From Salipiger sp. H15 (lineage in GTDB: Bacteria > Pseudomonadota > Alphaproteobacteria > Rhodobacterales > Rhodobacteraceae): a DNA stretch of 64,000 nt. Position numbers and translations under genes: made by a program. Shown here in pieces: positions 48,870 to 58,111 of this stretch; within the stretch, counting starts at the first letter, position 1, and each line of letters begins with the position of its first letter. The notes beneath the pieces are model-generated. The model ran no database searches and was not told the DNA's origin. It saw nothing but the letters and a program-made list of their open reading frames with translations. The stretch is taken from NCBI RefSeq assembly GCF_040409955.1, contig NZ_CP123384.1:1116001-1180000 (forward strand), read 5' to 3'.

Positions 48870-51004
48870 CGCCAGAATCTTCCCCAGGAAGCGGCCACGT
48901 CGGGCTCGTGATTTTCGCGGATACGCTCGTAGAGCCGGTTGTCGATGGCCAGTTTCGCGCCGCCGTCCCGCTGCACCGAGCGCAGGGTCAGCGTGCTGTC
49001 GTTGCGCGACGGCTGGCCGGTGCCGATGGCGACCGGGATGGTGAACATCAGGCCCTTGTCGAACGAGCCCTCGCCGAAGTCCTCGGTCGAGACGTCGGTG
49101 ACCGTGGCAAAGGCGCCGATGCGCCAGCCGTTGACGAACTCGCGGGTGAAGGTCAGCGTCGCGCCGGTGTCGCCGGCGATGTAGCGGCCGACGTCGAGCT
49201 GCGCGTTGAAGCCGCCACCGATGTCGTAATAGGCCGAGACGTGGCCGTTCACGTGCGGGAAGCTGCGGGTGATGCCCGAGACCGGGTCGGTGGTCTCGTT
49301 GCCCTGCAGGCCGAACAGCATGTCGAAGTCGCGCCGTTCGACGTAGTTGAGCTCGGCGCCGAGCGCGAAGCGGCTGTCGACCGGCTTCCACAGGAGCTCG
49401 GCCGAGGCGCCGGCGTACATCGGCTCGAGATAGCCGAGCGTCAGGCGGCTGTAGAGCTGCGAGGCGGGCTTGCCGTAGAAGGCCAGCGTCAGGCGCGGGA
49501 TCTTCGGATCGGCCTCGCGCGCGTAGTCGCCGTAGTCGGTGCGCACGCGCGGCAGGTGCGATTCCGAAACCCGCGTGACCTCGTCGAGGTTGCCGACCAC
49601 CTTCTTGTTGATCGAGCCCGAGGCGATGATGTTCGGGGTGATCTGGAATTCACCGCCCAGCGACGCGCCGATGTCGATGCGGAACGGGCCGTCGGGGTCG
49701 AAGGTGCTGTAGCTGTAGTAGGGCGCCAGCGACCACAGGAAGCGCGGGTATTCCTCGAGCTCCATCCGCGGCGTGTCCTTCGGCGCCTCGTCGAAGCGCG
49801 TGCGGGCCAGCATGTCGACCGCGGCCTCGTTCTCGAGCGCCTCGAGATCCGAGCGGCGCAGCGTGATCGCCGAGGCGGGCATGCCGCGCTCGGAGGGAAC
49901 GATGACGAATTCCTCGACCGAGCCGGGCAGGATGCGCGACATGATCCGGGCGGCACGACCGACGGCCTGCGCCGGTGCGCCGTAGGTGTCGTTGCGCAGG
50001 CGCAGCGTGGCCCGGCGCGGCTGCAGGTCGAAGCCCTCGAGCGCGAGGTCCTCGCGGTCGAGGCTGCGGGCGAGCCGGTCGCGGGTCGAGGCTTCGGCCG
50101 AGACCATGTCGGCGGTCCAGCCGAGATCCGCGGCATCGGCGGCAGAGCGCGGGCTGACCGGGGTCGGCGCGCTTTCGATGCCGCCCGGGATGCCGAGCGT
50201 CTTGGGGTTGATCGCGTAGGTGACCTGCGCTCCGAACGTGTTGCCGTAGGCGTAGTAGAGCGACAGCTGCGTGCCGTTCTTGAAACGGTAGTCCATGCCG
50301 AGGTTGATCGGCGACTCGTGCTCGAACCCGGCAAGCTCGGTCTCGGTGACATACTCGTCCGAGGAATATTCGAGCTTGAAGGTCAGCCGCTCGTTCGGCG
50401 ACCAGGAGATGCCGCCGAAGGGCGCGATGTCGCCGCGGAACCAGCGGTCGGTGGTGGGCTGGCCGCCGGTGCCGAGGATCTCCGCGGACCGATCGCCGAA
50501 GCCCTCGAAGCCGTTGTGGCTGGCAAGGCGCCCCCAGCCGAGACCGCCGGTCACCTGCACGCCGCGGCCGAGCGTCTTGGTCGCGACGAGGTACTCGGCG
50601 CTGTAGATGCCGGTTCCGATGAAGTCCTGCAGGCCGACCACCACGGAGGGCCGCCAGCCGCTCTCGGTCAGGATCTGGAAGCGCAGGTCGAAGCTGCGGT
50701 CGTAGTAGATCCCGTCCGCCGAGGCGCTGTGGTCGAAATCGCCGATGCCGGTGTAGCGGAAGGTGCCGACCAGCCGCGGCATGATCTGGAAGCTCACCGA
50801 GCCGCGGTTGGCCGTGTCCATGCGACCGTAGGTCATCCCCAGCGTCGCATCCGGTGCCATGTTGGCATCGGGCATGTCGATCAGGCCGGGAAGGCCGTAG
50901 AGGTTGAAGCTCGGCACCGTGTCCGCACGGACGGCGCCGGCCAGCACCGTTGCCAGTGCCGTGGCTCCGGCCAGCATTGCCGCGAATCCTGCCCGTCGTG
51001 CCAT
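48866..51004 (-). CDS. YjbH-like outer-membrane exopolysaccharide protein
   Basis: YjbH belongs to an operon for extracellular polysaccharide in enteric bacteria. The 712-residue product has a signal peptide after ATG 51004 (GAGGA upstream), the NLYGLPGLIDMPDANMAPDA start of the family and many aromatic strand-like segments consistent with an outer-membrane beta-barrel. It is upstream of YjbF and divergent from motB. Confidence 0.9.
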   Translation of the reverse strand: MARRAGFAAMLAGATALATVLAGAVRADTVPSFNLYGLPGLIDMPDANMAPDATLGMTYGRMDTANRGSVSFQIMPRLVGTFRYTGIGDFDHSASADGIYYDRSFDLRFQILTESGWRPSVVVGLQDFIGTGIYSAEYLVATKTLGRGVQVTGGLGWGRLASHNGFEGFGDRSAEILGTGGQPTTDRWFRGDIAPFGGISWSPNERLTFKLEYSSDEYVTETELAGFEHESPINLGMDYRFKNGTQLSLYYAYGNTFGAQVTYAINPKTLGIPGGIESAPTPVSPRSAADAADLGWTADMVSAEASTRDRLARSLDREDLALEGFDLQPRRATLRLRNDTYGAPAQAVGRAARIMSRILPGSVEEFVIVPSERGMPASAITLRRSDLEALENEAAVDMLARTRFDEAPKDTPRMELEEYPRFLWSLAPYYSYSTFDPDGPFRIDIGASLGGEFQITPNIIASGSINKKVVGNLDEVTRVSESHLPRVRTDYGDYAREADPKIPRLTLAFYGKPASQLYSRLTLGYLEPMYAGASAELLWKPVDSRFALGAELNYVERRDFDMLFGLQGNETTDPVSGITRSFPHVNGHVSAYYDIGGGFNAQLDVGRYIAGDTGATLTFTREFVNGWRIGAFATVTDVSTEDFGEGSFDKGLMFTIPVAIGTGQPSRNDSTLTLRSVQRDGGAKLAIDNRLYERIRENHEPDVAASWGRFWR

Positions 51005-51151
51005 CACGTCCTCACTGCTCTTGCTCTCGCGCGTTTTGGACAGAGCTAGAGCCAAACCGGGCGACTGTCCATTCATCCGCGACCGAGCGGCGCGCGGTTG
51101 TGGGTTCTGCGGCACGGTGCCCGGAGGGCATTCTCCGAAGATTTCGATCTT

Positions 51152-51166
51152 TTAAGCCAGGGGTAA
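51152..51166 (+). promoter_or_regulatory. CtrA-like site upstream of motB
   Basis: TTAA-N7-GTAA matches the CtrA consensus TTAA-N7-TTAA at seven of eight positions. It lies 47 bp before the motB ATG. Confidence 0.45.
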
Positions 51167-51212
51167 CCGCACCCGGGCTATCCCGGTCCGGGGTGCTTGG
51201 AAGGTGGTGGAC

Positions 51213-52046
51213 ATGACGGTCGACAGCAATGTCGCGCCAGTCATCATCAAGCGGAAGAAGAAGGGCGGCGGCCATGGTCACCATGGCGGCGCCTGGAAGG
51301 TCGCCTACGCGGATTTCGTGACCGCGATGATGGCCTTCTTCATGCTGATGTGGCTGCTCAACGCGACGACAGAGAAGCAGCGCAAGGGTCTGGCGGACTA
51401 CTTCAACCCGACCATCGCGGTCGCCCGCATCTCGGGCGGCGGCGACGGGCTGATGGGGGGCGAGAGCACCTTCTCCGAGAACGTCCTGCCGCGCATGGGC
51501 ACCGGCGCGACCGCGATGGAGGCGACCGAGAAGGACGCCGCGCGCGGCAGCGAGACCACGGGCAAGTCCGATCCCGACAGCGCCGAGCAGGCGGCTCTCG
51601 AAGAGCTGCGCGACCGGCTTACCGGCCGCACTGGCGAAAGCATGGTGGACGACGGGCTGATGCGCCACGTGGTGACCCGGGTCACCGACGAGGGGCTGGT
51701 GGTCGAGCTGTTCGAGACCGCGGACGCGCCGCTCTTCGGGCCGGACGGCAGCCCGACCTTCCTGCTGCGTCGGCTCGCGCAGATCATCGCCGGGGCGGGC
51801 AGGGCGGTGCGCAACCCGGTGGCGATCGAGGGCCACGTTCCCGCGTCGCCCATCGTGCTCGCACAGGACAGGTCCTGGGATCTGTCGGCGGACCGCGCCG
51901 CCTGGATGCGCGAGCTGTTGCAGGAGGCGGGCGTGCCCAAGTCGCGCATCGCCCGGACCACGGCGCATGCCGACCGCGAACCCGCGCGCAGCAACCCGAT
52001 GGACGCCCGCAACAGCCGGGTCGAGGTGATCTTCCTGCGCAAGTGA
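51213..52046 (+). CDS. motB: Flagellar stator protein MotB
   Basis: MotB anchors the stator to peptidoglycan and conducts ions with MotA. The 277-residue product has one transmembrane helix in WKVAYADFVTAMMAFFMLM, with the ion-binding Asp34. A Ser/Gly-rich linker follows, then an OmpA-like peptidoglycan-binding domain with IEGHVPASP and LSADRAAWMRELLQEAGV. The start at 51213 (ATG) was chosen over two upstream GTGs because AAGGTGG lies at suitable distance. MotA is 6 kb away. Confidence 0.95.
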   Translation: MTVDSNVAPVIIKRKKKGGGHGHHGGAWKVAYADFVTAMMAFFMLMWLLNATTEKQRKGLADYFNPTIAVARISGGGDGLMGGESTFSENVLPRMGTGATAMEATEKDAARGSETTGKSDPDSAEQAALEELRDRLTGRTGESMVDDGLMRHVVTRVTDEGLVVELFETADAPLFGPDGSPTFLLRRLAQIIAGAGRAVRNPVAIEGHVPASPIVLAQDRSWDLSADRAAWMRELLQEAGVPKSRIARTTAHADREPARSNPMDARNSRVEVIFLRK

Positions 52047-52124
52047 GGGCAGGGCGGCGCGCCGCGCGCGTTCGTCGCACGCTGGGCGCTGCACCGGCCC
52101 CGGATATTCCCGCGATTTTACCTG

Positions 52125-52139
52125 TTAGCCCGCCGTTAA
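52125..52139 (+). promoter_or_regulatory. CtrA-like site upstream of flgE
   Basis: TTAG-N7-TTAA matches the CtrA consensus at seven of eight positions and lies 58 bp before the flgE ATG, in the 150-bp gap after motB. Confidence 0.45.
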
Positions 52140-52196
52140 GTCCCCGCCCGTACTGTCCTCGGAGACGGGAACGGATGACAGCAGAAAGGCGCGCCC

Positions 52197-53495
52197 ATGA
52201 CCATCTCTTCGTCTCTCAACGCAGGCGTCTCGGGGCTCACGGCGAACGCCAGCCGCCTGGCGGCGATCTCGGACAATATCGCCAACTCCTCCACCTACGG
52301 CTACCGCCGGGCAGAGACCGAGTTCAACTCGCTGGTGATGACCGATGGCGGGCGCTCCTACACGGCAGGGGGCGTGATGTCCTCGAACCTGCGGGTGATC
52401 GACCAGAAGGGCTCGCTCGTCACCACGAGCAACGCGACCGACCTTGCGGTGCGGGGCAGGGGCATGCTGCCCGTCGTCGCCGGCTCGCAATACGAGGCGA
52501 ACCCGACCGAGCCCGAGCTGCTGCTGACCTCCACCGGCTCCTTCCGGATCAACGAGGAAGGCTACCTGGCGAACGAGCTCGGCTATTTCCTGATGGGCTG
52601 GCCCGCCGACATGGACGGGACGATCCCCAACTTCCCGCGCGACACGGTGGACGGGCTCGAGCCGGTGCGCTTCAGTCTCAACCTGCAGGGCGATCCGACC
52701 ACCGCCGTGGAAATGAGCCTGAACCTGCCCGCCACCGCCACGATGTCGGATTCCGACGGCGCGTCGGAAACGCTCTCGGTCGAGTATTTCGACAATCTCG
52801 GCGTCTCGCAGAACATCTCGATGACCTTCACCCCGACCGTGCCGGCCACCGGCATGTCCAACGAGTGGACGATCGTGATGACCGATTCCGCCTCGGCCGG
52901 CGCGGTGATCGGCGAATACGTGGTGACCTTCGACGACACCCGCGCCGCGGGCGGCAAGATCAGCACCGTCACCACGGTCTCCGGCGGCGCCTACTCCGCG
53001 GCGACGGGCATCGTCACCGTGACGGTCGACGGCGGCCCGATCGAGATCGACATCGGCGCGGTCGGCGACACCAACGGGCTGTCGCAGCTCTCGAACAGCT
53101 TCGCCCCGATCTCGATCACCAAGGACGGCTCGCCCGTGGGCAACATGGTCTCGGTCGAAGTGGACGAGAACGGCTTCGTGAATGCGCTCTACGACAGCGG
53201 TGTGAGCAAGACGCTCTACCAGATCCCGCTCGCCGATCTGCCGAATCCGAACGGCATGATCCCGATGGACAACCAAACCTTCAAACCCTCGCCGGAAAGC
53301 GGATCCTATTTCCTCTGGGACGCGGGCGACGGCCCGACCGGCGACATCAAGTCCTACGCGCGCGAGGAATCCACAACCGACGTGGCGCAGGAACTGACAG
53401 ACATGATCCAGACGCAGCGCGCCTATTCCTCGAACGCCAAGGTCATCCAGACGGTCGACGAGATGCTGCAGGAGACGACGAACATCAAGCGCTGA
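52197..53495 (+). CDS. flgE: Flagellar hook protein FlgE
   Basis: FlgE polymerises into the hook. The 432-residue product has the N-terminal rod/hook motif LAAISDNIANSSTYGYRRA and a D1/D2 middle region. The C-terminal helix contains LTDMIQTQRAYSSNAKVIQT. No signal peptide is present, as expected for type III export. It is separated from flgK by 85 bp. Confidence 0.95.
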   Translation: MTISSSLNAGVSGLTANASRLAAISDNIANSSTYGYRRAETEFNSLVMTDGGRSYTAGGVMSSNLRVIDQKGSLVTTSNATDLAVRGRGMLPVVAGSQYEANPTEPELLLTSTGSFRINEEGYLANELGYFLMGWPADMDGTIPNFPRDTVDGLEPVRFSLNLQGDPTTAVEMSLNLPATATMSDSDGASETLSVEYFDNLGVSQNISMTFTPTVPATGMSNEWTIVMTDSASAGAVIGEYVVTFDDTRAAGGKISTVTTVSGGAYSAATGIVTVTVDGGPIEIDIGAVGDTNGLSQLSNSFAPISITKDGSPVGNMVSVEVDENGFVNALYDSGVSKTLYQIPLADLPNPNGMIPMDNQTFKPSPESGSYFLWDAGDGPTGDIKSYAREESTTDVAQELTDMIQTQRAYSSNAKVIQTVDEMLQETTNIKR

Positions 53496-53580
53496 CCACG
53501 ATCCCGCGCCGCGCCTGACCTGGCGGCGCGGCGGGGCGACACCGCAGCTCGCGACAGTTTCAGCCCGAGGAGGCACGCGC

Positions 53581-55041
53581 ATGTCCCTGACCGGAGCCCT
53601 TTCCAACGCGACGAGCGGTCTCGTCGCCAACAGCCGGGCGGCCACCGTGGTCGCGTCCAACATCGCCAATGCCACCACTGAAAGCTATGGCCGGCGCGAG
53701 CTCGACACCGCCTCGCGGGGCAGCGGCAGCCATGGCGGCGTGTCGGTGCTCGGGGTGGTGCGCCTCGTCGATGCCGCGGTGCTGTCCGACCGGCGCCTTT
53801 CGGACGCGGGCACCGGCTTCGCCTCGGACATGCAGACCTTCGCCACGCGGTTCGAGGCGCTGGTCGGCGAGAGCGGCGCGCTGGGCTCGCTCACCGGGCG
53901 CTACGCCGCATTTGAGACGGCGCTGGTCTCCGCCGCGGCCGACCCGGCCTCGACCCAGCGCCTCGAGACGCTGGCGCAGGCCGCGCTCGACTTCACCGAC
54001 AAGCTCAACGCGCTCAGCACCGAACTGCAGCAGGGCCGGGTCGAGGCCGACGCCTCGGTCGCGGGGCAGGTGGACAGGCTGAACACCGGGCTCGACCGGG
54101 TGCGCTCACTGAATGAGGCGATCTCGGCCGAGGTGATCCGCGGCGGGGACGCGTCCTCGCTGCAGGACGAACGCCAGCGGGTGATCGACGAGCTGGCGGA
54201 CATCGTGCCGCTGCGCGTCGTCGACCGTCCCTTCGGGGCGCAGGCGCTCTACGCCGCCTCCGGCACGGTGCTTTACGACCCGACGATCAACAGCGCCCCG
54301 GTCGAGATCGGCTTCACCGCCACCGGGGCGATCGACGCGACCATGACCCTTGCCGGCGGGGCGCTGTCCGGGCTGACCATCAATGGCGTCGCGATCTCCA
54401 GCGGCAACAGCGGCCCGCTCGGCGGCGGCACGCTGGGCGCGCAGCTGCAGATTCGCGACGGGCTCGCGCCCGAGCTGCAGGCCGGGCTCGACGGTCTGTC
54501 GCGCGACCTCATCGAACGCTTCGCCCCGGGCGGGCCGGACGGAACGCTCGCCGCGGGTGACCCGGGGCTCTTCACCGACGCGGGCGCGGCCTTCGACCCG
54601 CTCGACGAGGCCGGGCTGGCGGGGCGGATCACGCTGAACGCGCTGGTCGACCCCGAGGGCAACGGCACCTGGCGGCTGCGCGACGGGCTCGGCGCGACGA
54701 GCCAGGGCGCGGTGGGGGACGCGACGCTGCTCAGCGGCTACATGACGGCGCTGGAAACCCTGACCGTGCCCTCCTCGGCGAGCCTTGGCGCCGGAAGCAA
54801 GGGCTTTGCGCAGCACGTCGCTGAATTCCATTCGGCGCTGTCGCTGACCCGGGTGCGGGCCGAGGACGAGCTGAGTTTCACCCAGGCCCAGAACACCGCG
54901 CTGCGCGAGATCGAGCTGTCCAACGGCGTCGACAGCGACGCCGAGCTGCAGGCGTTGATCAGGATCGAACAGAGCTATGCCGCGAATGCCCGGGTGATCA
55001 GCGTGATCGACGAGCTGATGCAGCGGCTTCTCGCCATCTGA
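53581..55041 (+). CDS. flgK: Hook-filament junction protein FlgK
   Basis: HAP1 joins hook to filament. The 486-residue product has the N-terminal helix NATSGLVANSRAATVVASNI followed by ANATTESYGRRELDT. The C-terminal coiled coil is SNGVDSDAELQALIRIEQ followed by SYAANARVISVIDEL. It ends 11 bp before the flgL ATG. Confidence 0.95.
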   Translation: MSLTGALSNATSGLVANSRAATVVASNIANATTESYGRRELDTASRGSGSHGGVSVLGVVRLVDAAVLSDRRLSDAGTGFASDMQTFATRFEALVGESGALGSLTGRYAAFETALVSAAADPASTQRLETLAQAALDFTDKLNALSTELQQGRVEADASVAGQVDRLNTGLDRVRSLNEAISAEVIRGGDASSLQDERQRVIDELADIVPLRVVDRPFGAQALYAASGTVLYDPTINSAPVEIGFTATGAIDATMTLAGGALSGLTINGVAISSGNSGPLGGGTLGAQLQIRDGLAPELQAGLDGLSRDLIERFAPGGPDGTLAAGDPGLFTDAGAAFDPLDEAGLAGRITLNALVDPEGNGTWRLRDGLGATSQGAVGDATLLSGYMTALETLTVPSSASLGAGSKGFAQHVAEFHSALSLTRVRAEDELSFTQAQNTALREIELSNGVDSDAELQALIRIEQSYAANARVISVIDELMQRLLAI

Positions 55042-55052
55042 GGAGGATGAAG

Positions 55053-56054
55053 ATGGAATCCGTGGGAGACCTGGCGCGCAATCTCGTCCTGACCGCGCAT
55101 CACACCCGGCTCAACCGCGAGCTAGACCAGCTCGGGGTCGAGATCGCGACCGGCTTCGTGCGCGACCCGGCGCGGCACCTCCAGGGCGACGTCACCGGGT
55201 TGGTCGCGCTCGACCGCGACCTCTCCCGGCTCGAGGCCTTCCGCGTCAGCACGACCGAGGCGGGCGCTCGGGCCGCCACCATGCAGACCACGCTCGACGA
55301 AATACAGAGCCGCGCCGAGCTTCTCTCGCAGGTGCTGCTCTCGGCCGAGCTGACCCCCACGCAGGAAATGCGCGAGACCTTCTCGGAAGAGGCGCGCAAC
55401 GCCATGGGGCAGGTCCTGAACGGGCTGAATCGCAACATCGGCGGGCGGTTCCTCTTCTCCGGCACGGCCAGCGACACCCCAAGCGTCGCGGGGCTCGACA
55501 CGATGCTTGCGGACCTGCGGACCGCCCTGGCCGGGCAGGCCACGGCGGCGGATGTGGACACGGCGCTCGACACCTAGTTCGACGCGGCGGGCGGCGGTTT
55601 CGAGACCAGCGGTTATCTTGGCGCCACGGACGACGCGAGCCCGATCCGCATCGGCAGCGGCGAGTCGGTCGCGCTGGACATCCGCGGCGACGATCTGGTC
55701 TTCCGTAGGCTGCTGAAATCCGTGGCCAAGGCGGCGCTTGCCGCAGACAGCACCCTGGCCCTCGCGCCCGAGGTGCAGACCGAGCTTCTCTCGCAGGCGG
55801 GTCGCGAGCTGCTCGGCGACCAGCAGGGGCTGGTCGAATTGCGCGCCGGTCTGGGTGCCAAGGAAGCCCGGATCGAAGAGGTCACCACGCGCAATTCCGC
55901 CGAACGCAGCGCGCTCAGCATGACGCGGGTCGATCTGGTCGGCGCGGACAGTTTCGAGGCGGCGGCGCGCTACGAGAACGTGCGGACGCAGCTTGAAAGC
56001 CTCTATGCCATCACCGCGCGCTCGTCGCAGCTGTCGCTCGTGGACTTCCTCTGA
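55053..56054 (+). pseudogene. flgL: Hook-filament junction protein FlgL interrupted by an in-frame TAG
   Basis: HAP3 joins the hook region to filament. The frame gives 333 codons if read through, and 174 residues if the TAG at 55575-55577 (codon 175) stops translation. The frame continues intact after it, with FDAAGGGFETSGYLGATDD, and ends RSSQLSLVDFL, the expected C-terminus. TAG differs from TGG (Trp) by one base at 55576, and a Trp before FDAAGGGF fits the family. The ATG at 55053 has AGGAGG upstream. A sequencing error, a strain mutation or readthrough cannot be distinguished. Confidence 0.85.
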
Positions 56055-57178
56055 TGCGGGCCCTGCTGCTCCGCTCGCTCCTGGCGCTGTCTACAGTAGC
56101 CCTGCTTTTCGACGTGGCGGAGCCCTGCGCGGCGCAGGCCGTCCGGATCAAGGACCTCGTCGAGCTTGACGGTGTCCGGTCCAACGACCTGGTGGGCTAC
56201 GGGCTCGTGGTCGGCCTCAACGCCACCGGAGACGGGTTGCGCAAGGCTCCCTTCACCGAGGAGATCATGCAGAACATCCTCGAACGGCTCGGCGTCAATG
56301 TGACTGGCGAACAGTTCCGGCCCCGCAACGTTGCGGCTGTCTTCGTGACCGGCCGCCTGCCGCCCTTCGGCCGTGCCGGAAGCCAGATTGACGTCACCGT
56401 CTCCGCCATCGGCGACGCCAGCAGCCTGCTCGGCGGGACATTGATCATGACCCCGCTGAACGCCGCGGACGGCGAGATCTACGCTGTGGCGCAGGGAACG
56501 GTGATCGCGGGAGGGGCCTCGGCGCAGGGCGACGCGGCGCGGGTCGTTCAGGGGGTTCCGACATCAGGCGTCATACCCGCCGGGGCCCGGATCGAGCGCG
56601 AGGTCGATTTCGACTTCACCCAGATCTCGACGCTGCGCCTTGCGTTGCGCGAGCCTGATTTCACGACGGCCGGGCGGATCGAGCGCGTGATCAACGGCGC
56701 GGTCGGCGGTGGGGCCGCGCGCATGCTCGACGCGGGGACGGTGGCGGTCGACCTTCGCCGCACCGGCGCCGGCTCACCCGCGCGCGCGGTCGTGGCGATC
56801 GAGAATCTACCTGTCGAGCCGCAGCGCCGTGCCCGTGTGGTGGTCGACCAGCGATCCGGCACGATCGTCATGGGTGAGGATGTGCGGATTTCCCGCGTCG
56901 CGGTTTCGCAGGGCAATCTCACCCTGCGCATCGACGAGACGCCGCTGGTCGTCCAGCCCAACCCCTTTGCCGAGGGTCAGACCATCGTCGTGCCCAGAAC
57001 AAACGCGAACATCACCGAGGATCCGGGGGTCTCGCTGGCCGAAGTGCCGGGCGGCACCTCGCTGTCCGAGGTGATTGCCGGACTGAACGCGCTTGGGGTC
57101 TCGCCGCGCGACATGATCGACATTCTCAAGAGCATCAAGGCGGCGGGCGCTCTCCATGCTGAATTCGTCGTCATGTGA
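56054..57178 (+). CDS. flgI: Flagellar P-ring protein FlgI
   Basis: FlgI forms the periplasmic P ring around the rod. The 374-residue product has a signal peptide (ALLLRSLLALSTVALLFD then ...PCAAQA). The mature start is VRIKDLVELDGVRSNDLVGY, followed by GLVVGLNATGDG. Family-typical GSQIDVTVSAIGDASSLLGG also appears. Its ATG shares a base with the flgL stop (TGATG), so translation is probably coupled; a truncated FlgL might reduce FlgI. Confidence 0.96.
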   Translation: MRALLLRSLLALSTVALLFDVAEPCAAQAVRIKDLVELDGVRSNDLVGYGLVVGLNATGDGLRKAPFTEEIMQNILERLGVNVTGEQFRPRNVAAVFVTGRLPPFGRAGSQIDVTVSAIGDASSLLGGTLIMTPLNAADGEIYAVAQGTVIAGGASAQGDAARVVQGVPTSGVIPAGARIEREVDFDFTQISTLRLALREPDFTTAGRIERVINGAVGGGAARMLDAGTVAVDLRRTGAGSPARAVVAIENLPVEPQRRARVVVDQRSGTIVMGEDVRISRVAVSQGNLTLRIDETPLVVQPNPFAEGQTIVVPRTNANITEDPGVSLAEVPGGTSLSEVIAGLNALGVSPRDMIDILKSIKAAGALHAEFVVM

Positions 57179-57241
57179 GACGGGCCAGGGACCGGCGCCG
57201 TGCCTGTCCAGGCCGAAAACCTGTGGTGAAGGAGTCACCGG

Positions 57242-58111
57242 ATGCTCGGCATCATCGGCATAGTGGTCATCTTCGGCATGGTTTTCGGCGGGTATCTCGC
57301 CGCCGGTGGCAAGATGGCGATCATCCTGAAGTCGCTTCCCTTCGAGATGATGATGATCGGCGGCGCGGCGGCGGGTGCTTTCCTGCTGGGCAACGATGGC
57401 GGCGTGGTGAAGCACACGTTCAAGGACATCGGCATGGTGTTCAAGGGCGTGAAGTGGAAACCGAATGATTACAAGGAACTGCTCTGCCTGCTCTTCGAGC
57501 TGATCAAGCTCGCGCGGCAGAGCCCCGTGGCGATCGAGGAACACGTGGAGTCGCCCGGCGAGTCCGCGATCTTCTCGAAATATCCCAAGATCCAGGGTGA
57601 CAAGGTCGCCATCGAGCTGATCTGCGACACCATGCGCTCGATGTCGATGAACTACGACGATCCGCACCAGGTGGAAGAGGTGCTCGACAAGCGGATCGAG
57701 GCGCTGGAAGAGCACCGCATGCATTCGAGCCACGCGCTGCAGAGCATGGCGGATTCGCTACCCGCGCTGGGCATCGTGGCGGCGGTGCTCGGTGTGATCA
57801 AGACCATGGCCTCGATCGACCAGCCGCCCGAGGTCCTGGGCAAGCTCATCGGCGGTGCGCTGGTCGGCACCTTTCTCGGCGTGTTCCTCGCCTACGGGTT
57901 CATGGGCCCCTTCGCCAACAAGGTGAAGGCAGTGGTCGGCGAGGATCTTCATTTCTACAAGCTGATCCGCGAGGTGCTGGTGGCGAACCTGCACAACCAC
58001 GCGACGAACATCTGCATCGAGGTCGGGCGGCAGAACACCCCGGCGCATTTCCGTCCCAGCTTCGTCGACCTCGAGGAAGCGCTGAAATCCGTCAAGCAGG
58101 AGGCGGCATGA
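57242..58111 (+). CDS. motA: Flagellar stator protein MotA
   Basis: MotA is the ion-conducting partner of MotB in the inner membrane. The 289-residue product has the N-terminal pair of helices (MLGIIGIVVIFGMVFGGYLA and KSLPFEMMMIGGAAAGAFLL), a cytoplasmic loop with MRSMSMNYDDPHQVEEVLD, and a second helix pair (LPALGIVAAVLGVIKTMAS and LVGTFLGVFLAYGFMG). It ends in an ATGA overlap with the next gene. Confidence 0.95.
   Translation: MLGIIGIVVIFGMVFGGYLAAGGKMAIILKSLPFEMMMIGGAAAGAFLLGNDGGVVKHTFKDIGMVFKGVKWKPNDYKELLCLLFELIKLARQSPVAIEEHVESPGESAIFSKYPKIQGDKVAIELICDTMRSMSMNYDDPHQVEEVLDKRIEALEEHRMHSSHALQSMADSLPALGIVAAVLGVIKTMASIDQPPEVLGKLIGGALVGTFLGVFLAYGFMGPFANKVKAVVGEDLHFYKLIREVLVANLHNHATNICIEVGRQNTPAHFRPSFVDLEEALKSVKQEAA

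Noticed and set aside
51197..53518. A 2.3-kb open frame covering motB and flgE in another frame
   Set aside because: motB and flgE both have clear motifs and starts; the alternative frame is an Arg-rich shadow crossing an intergenic gap.
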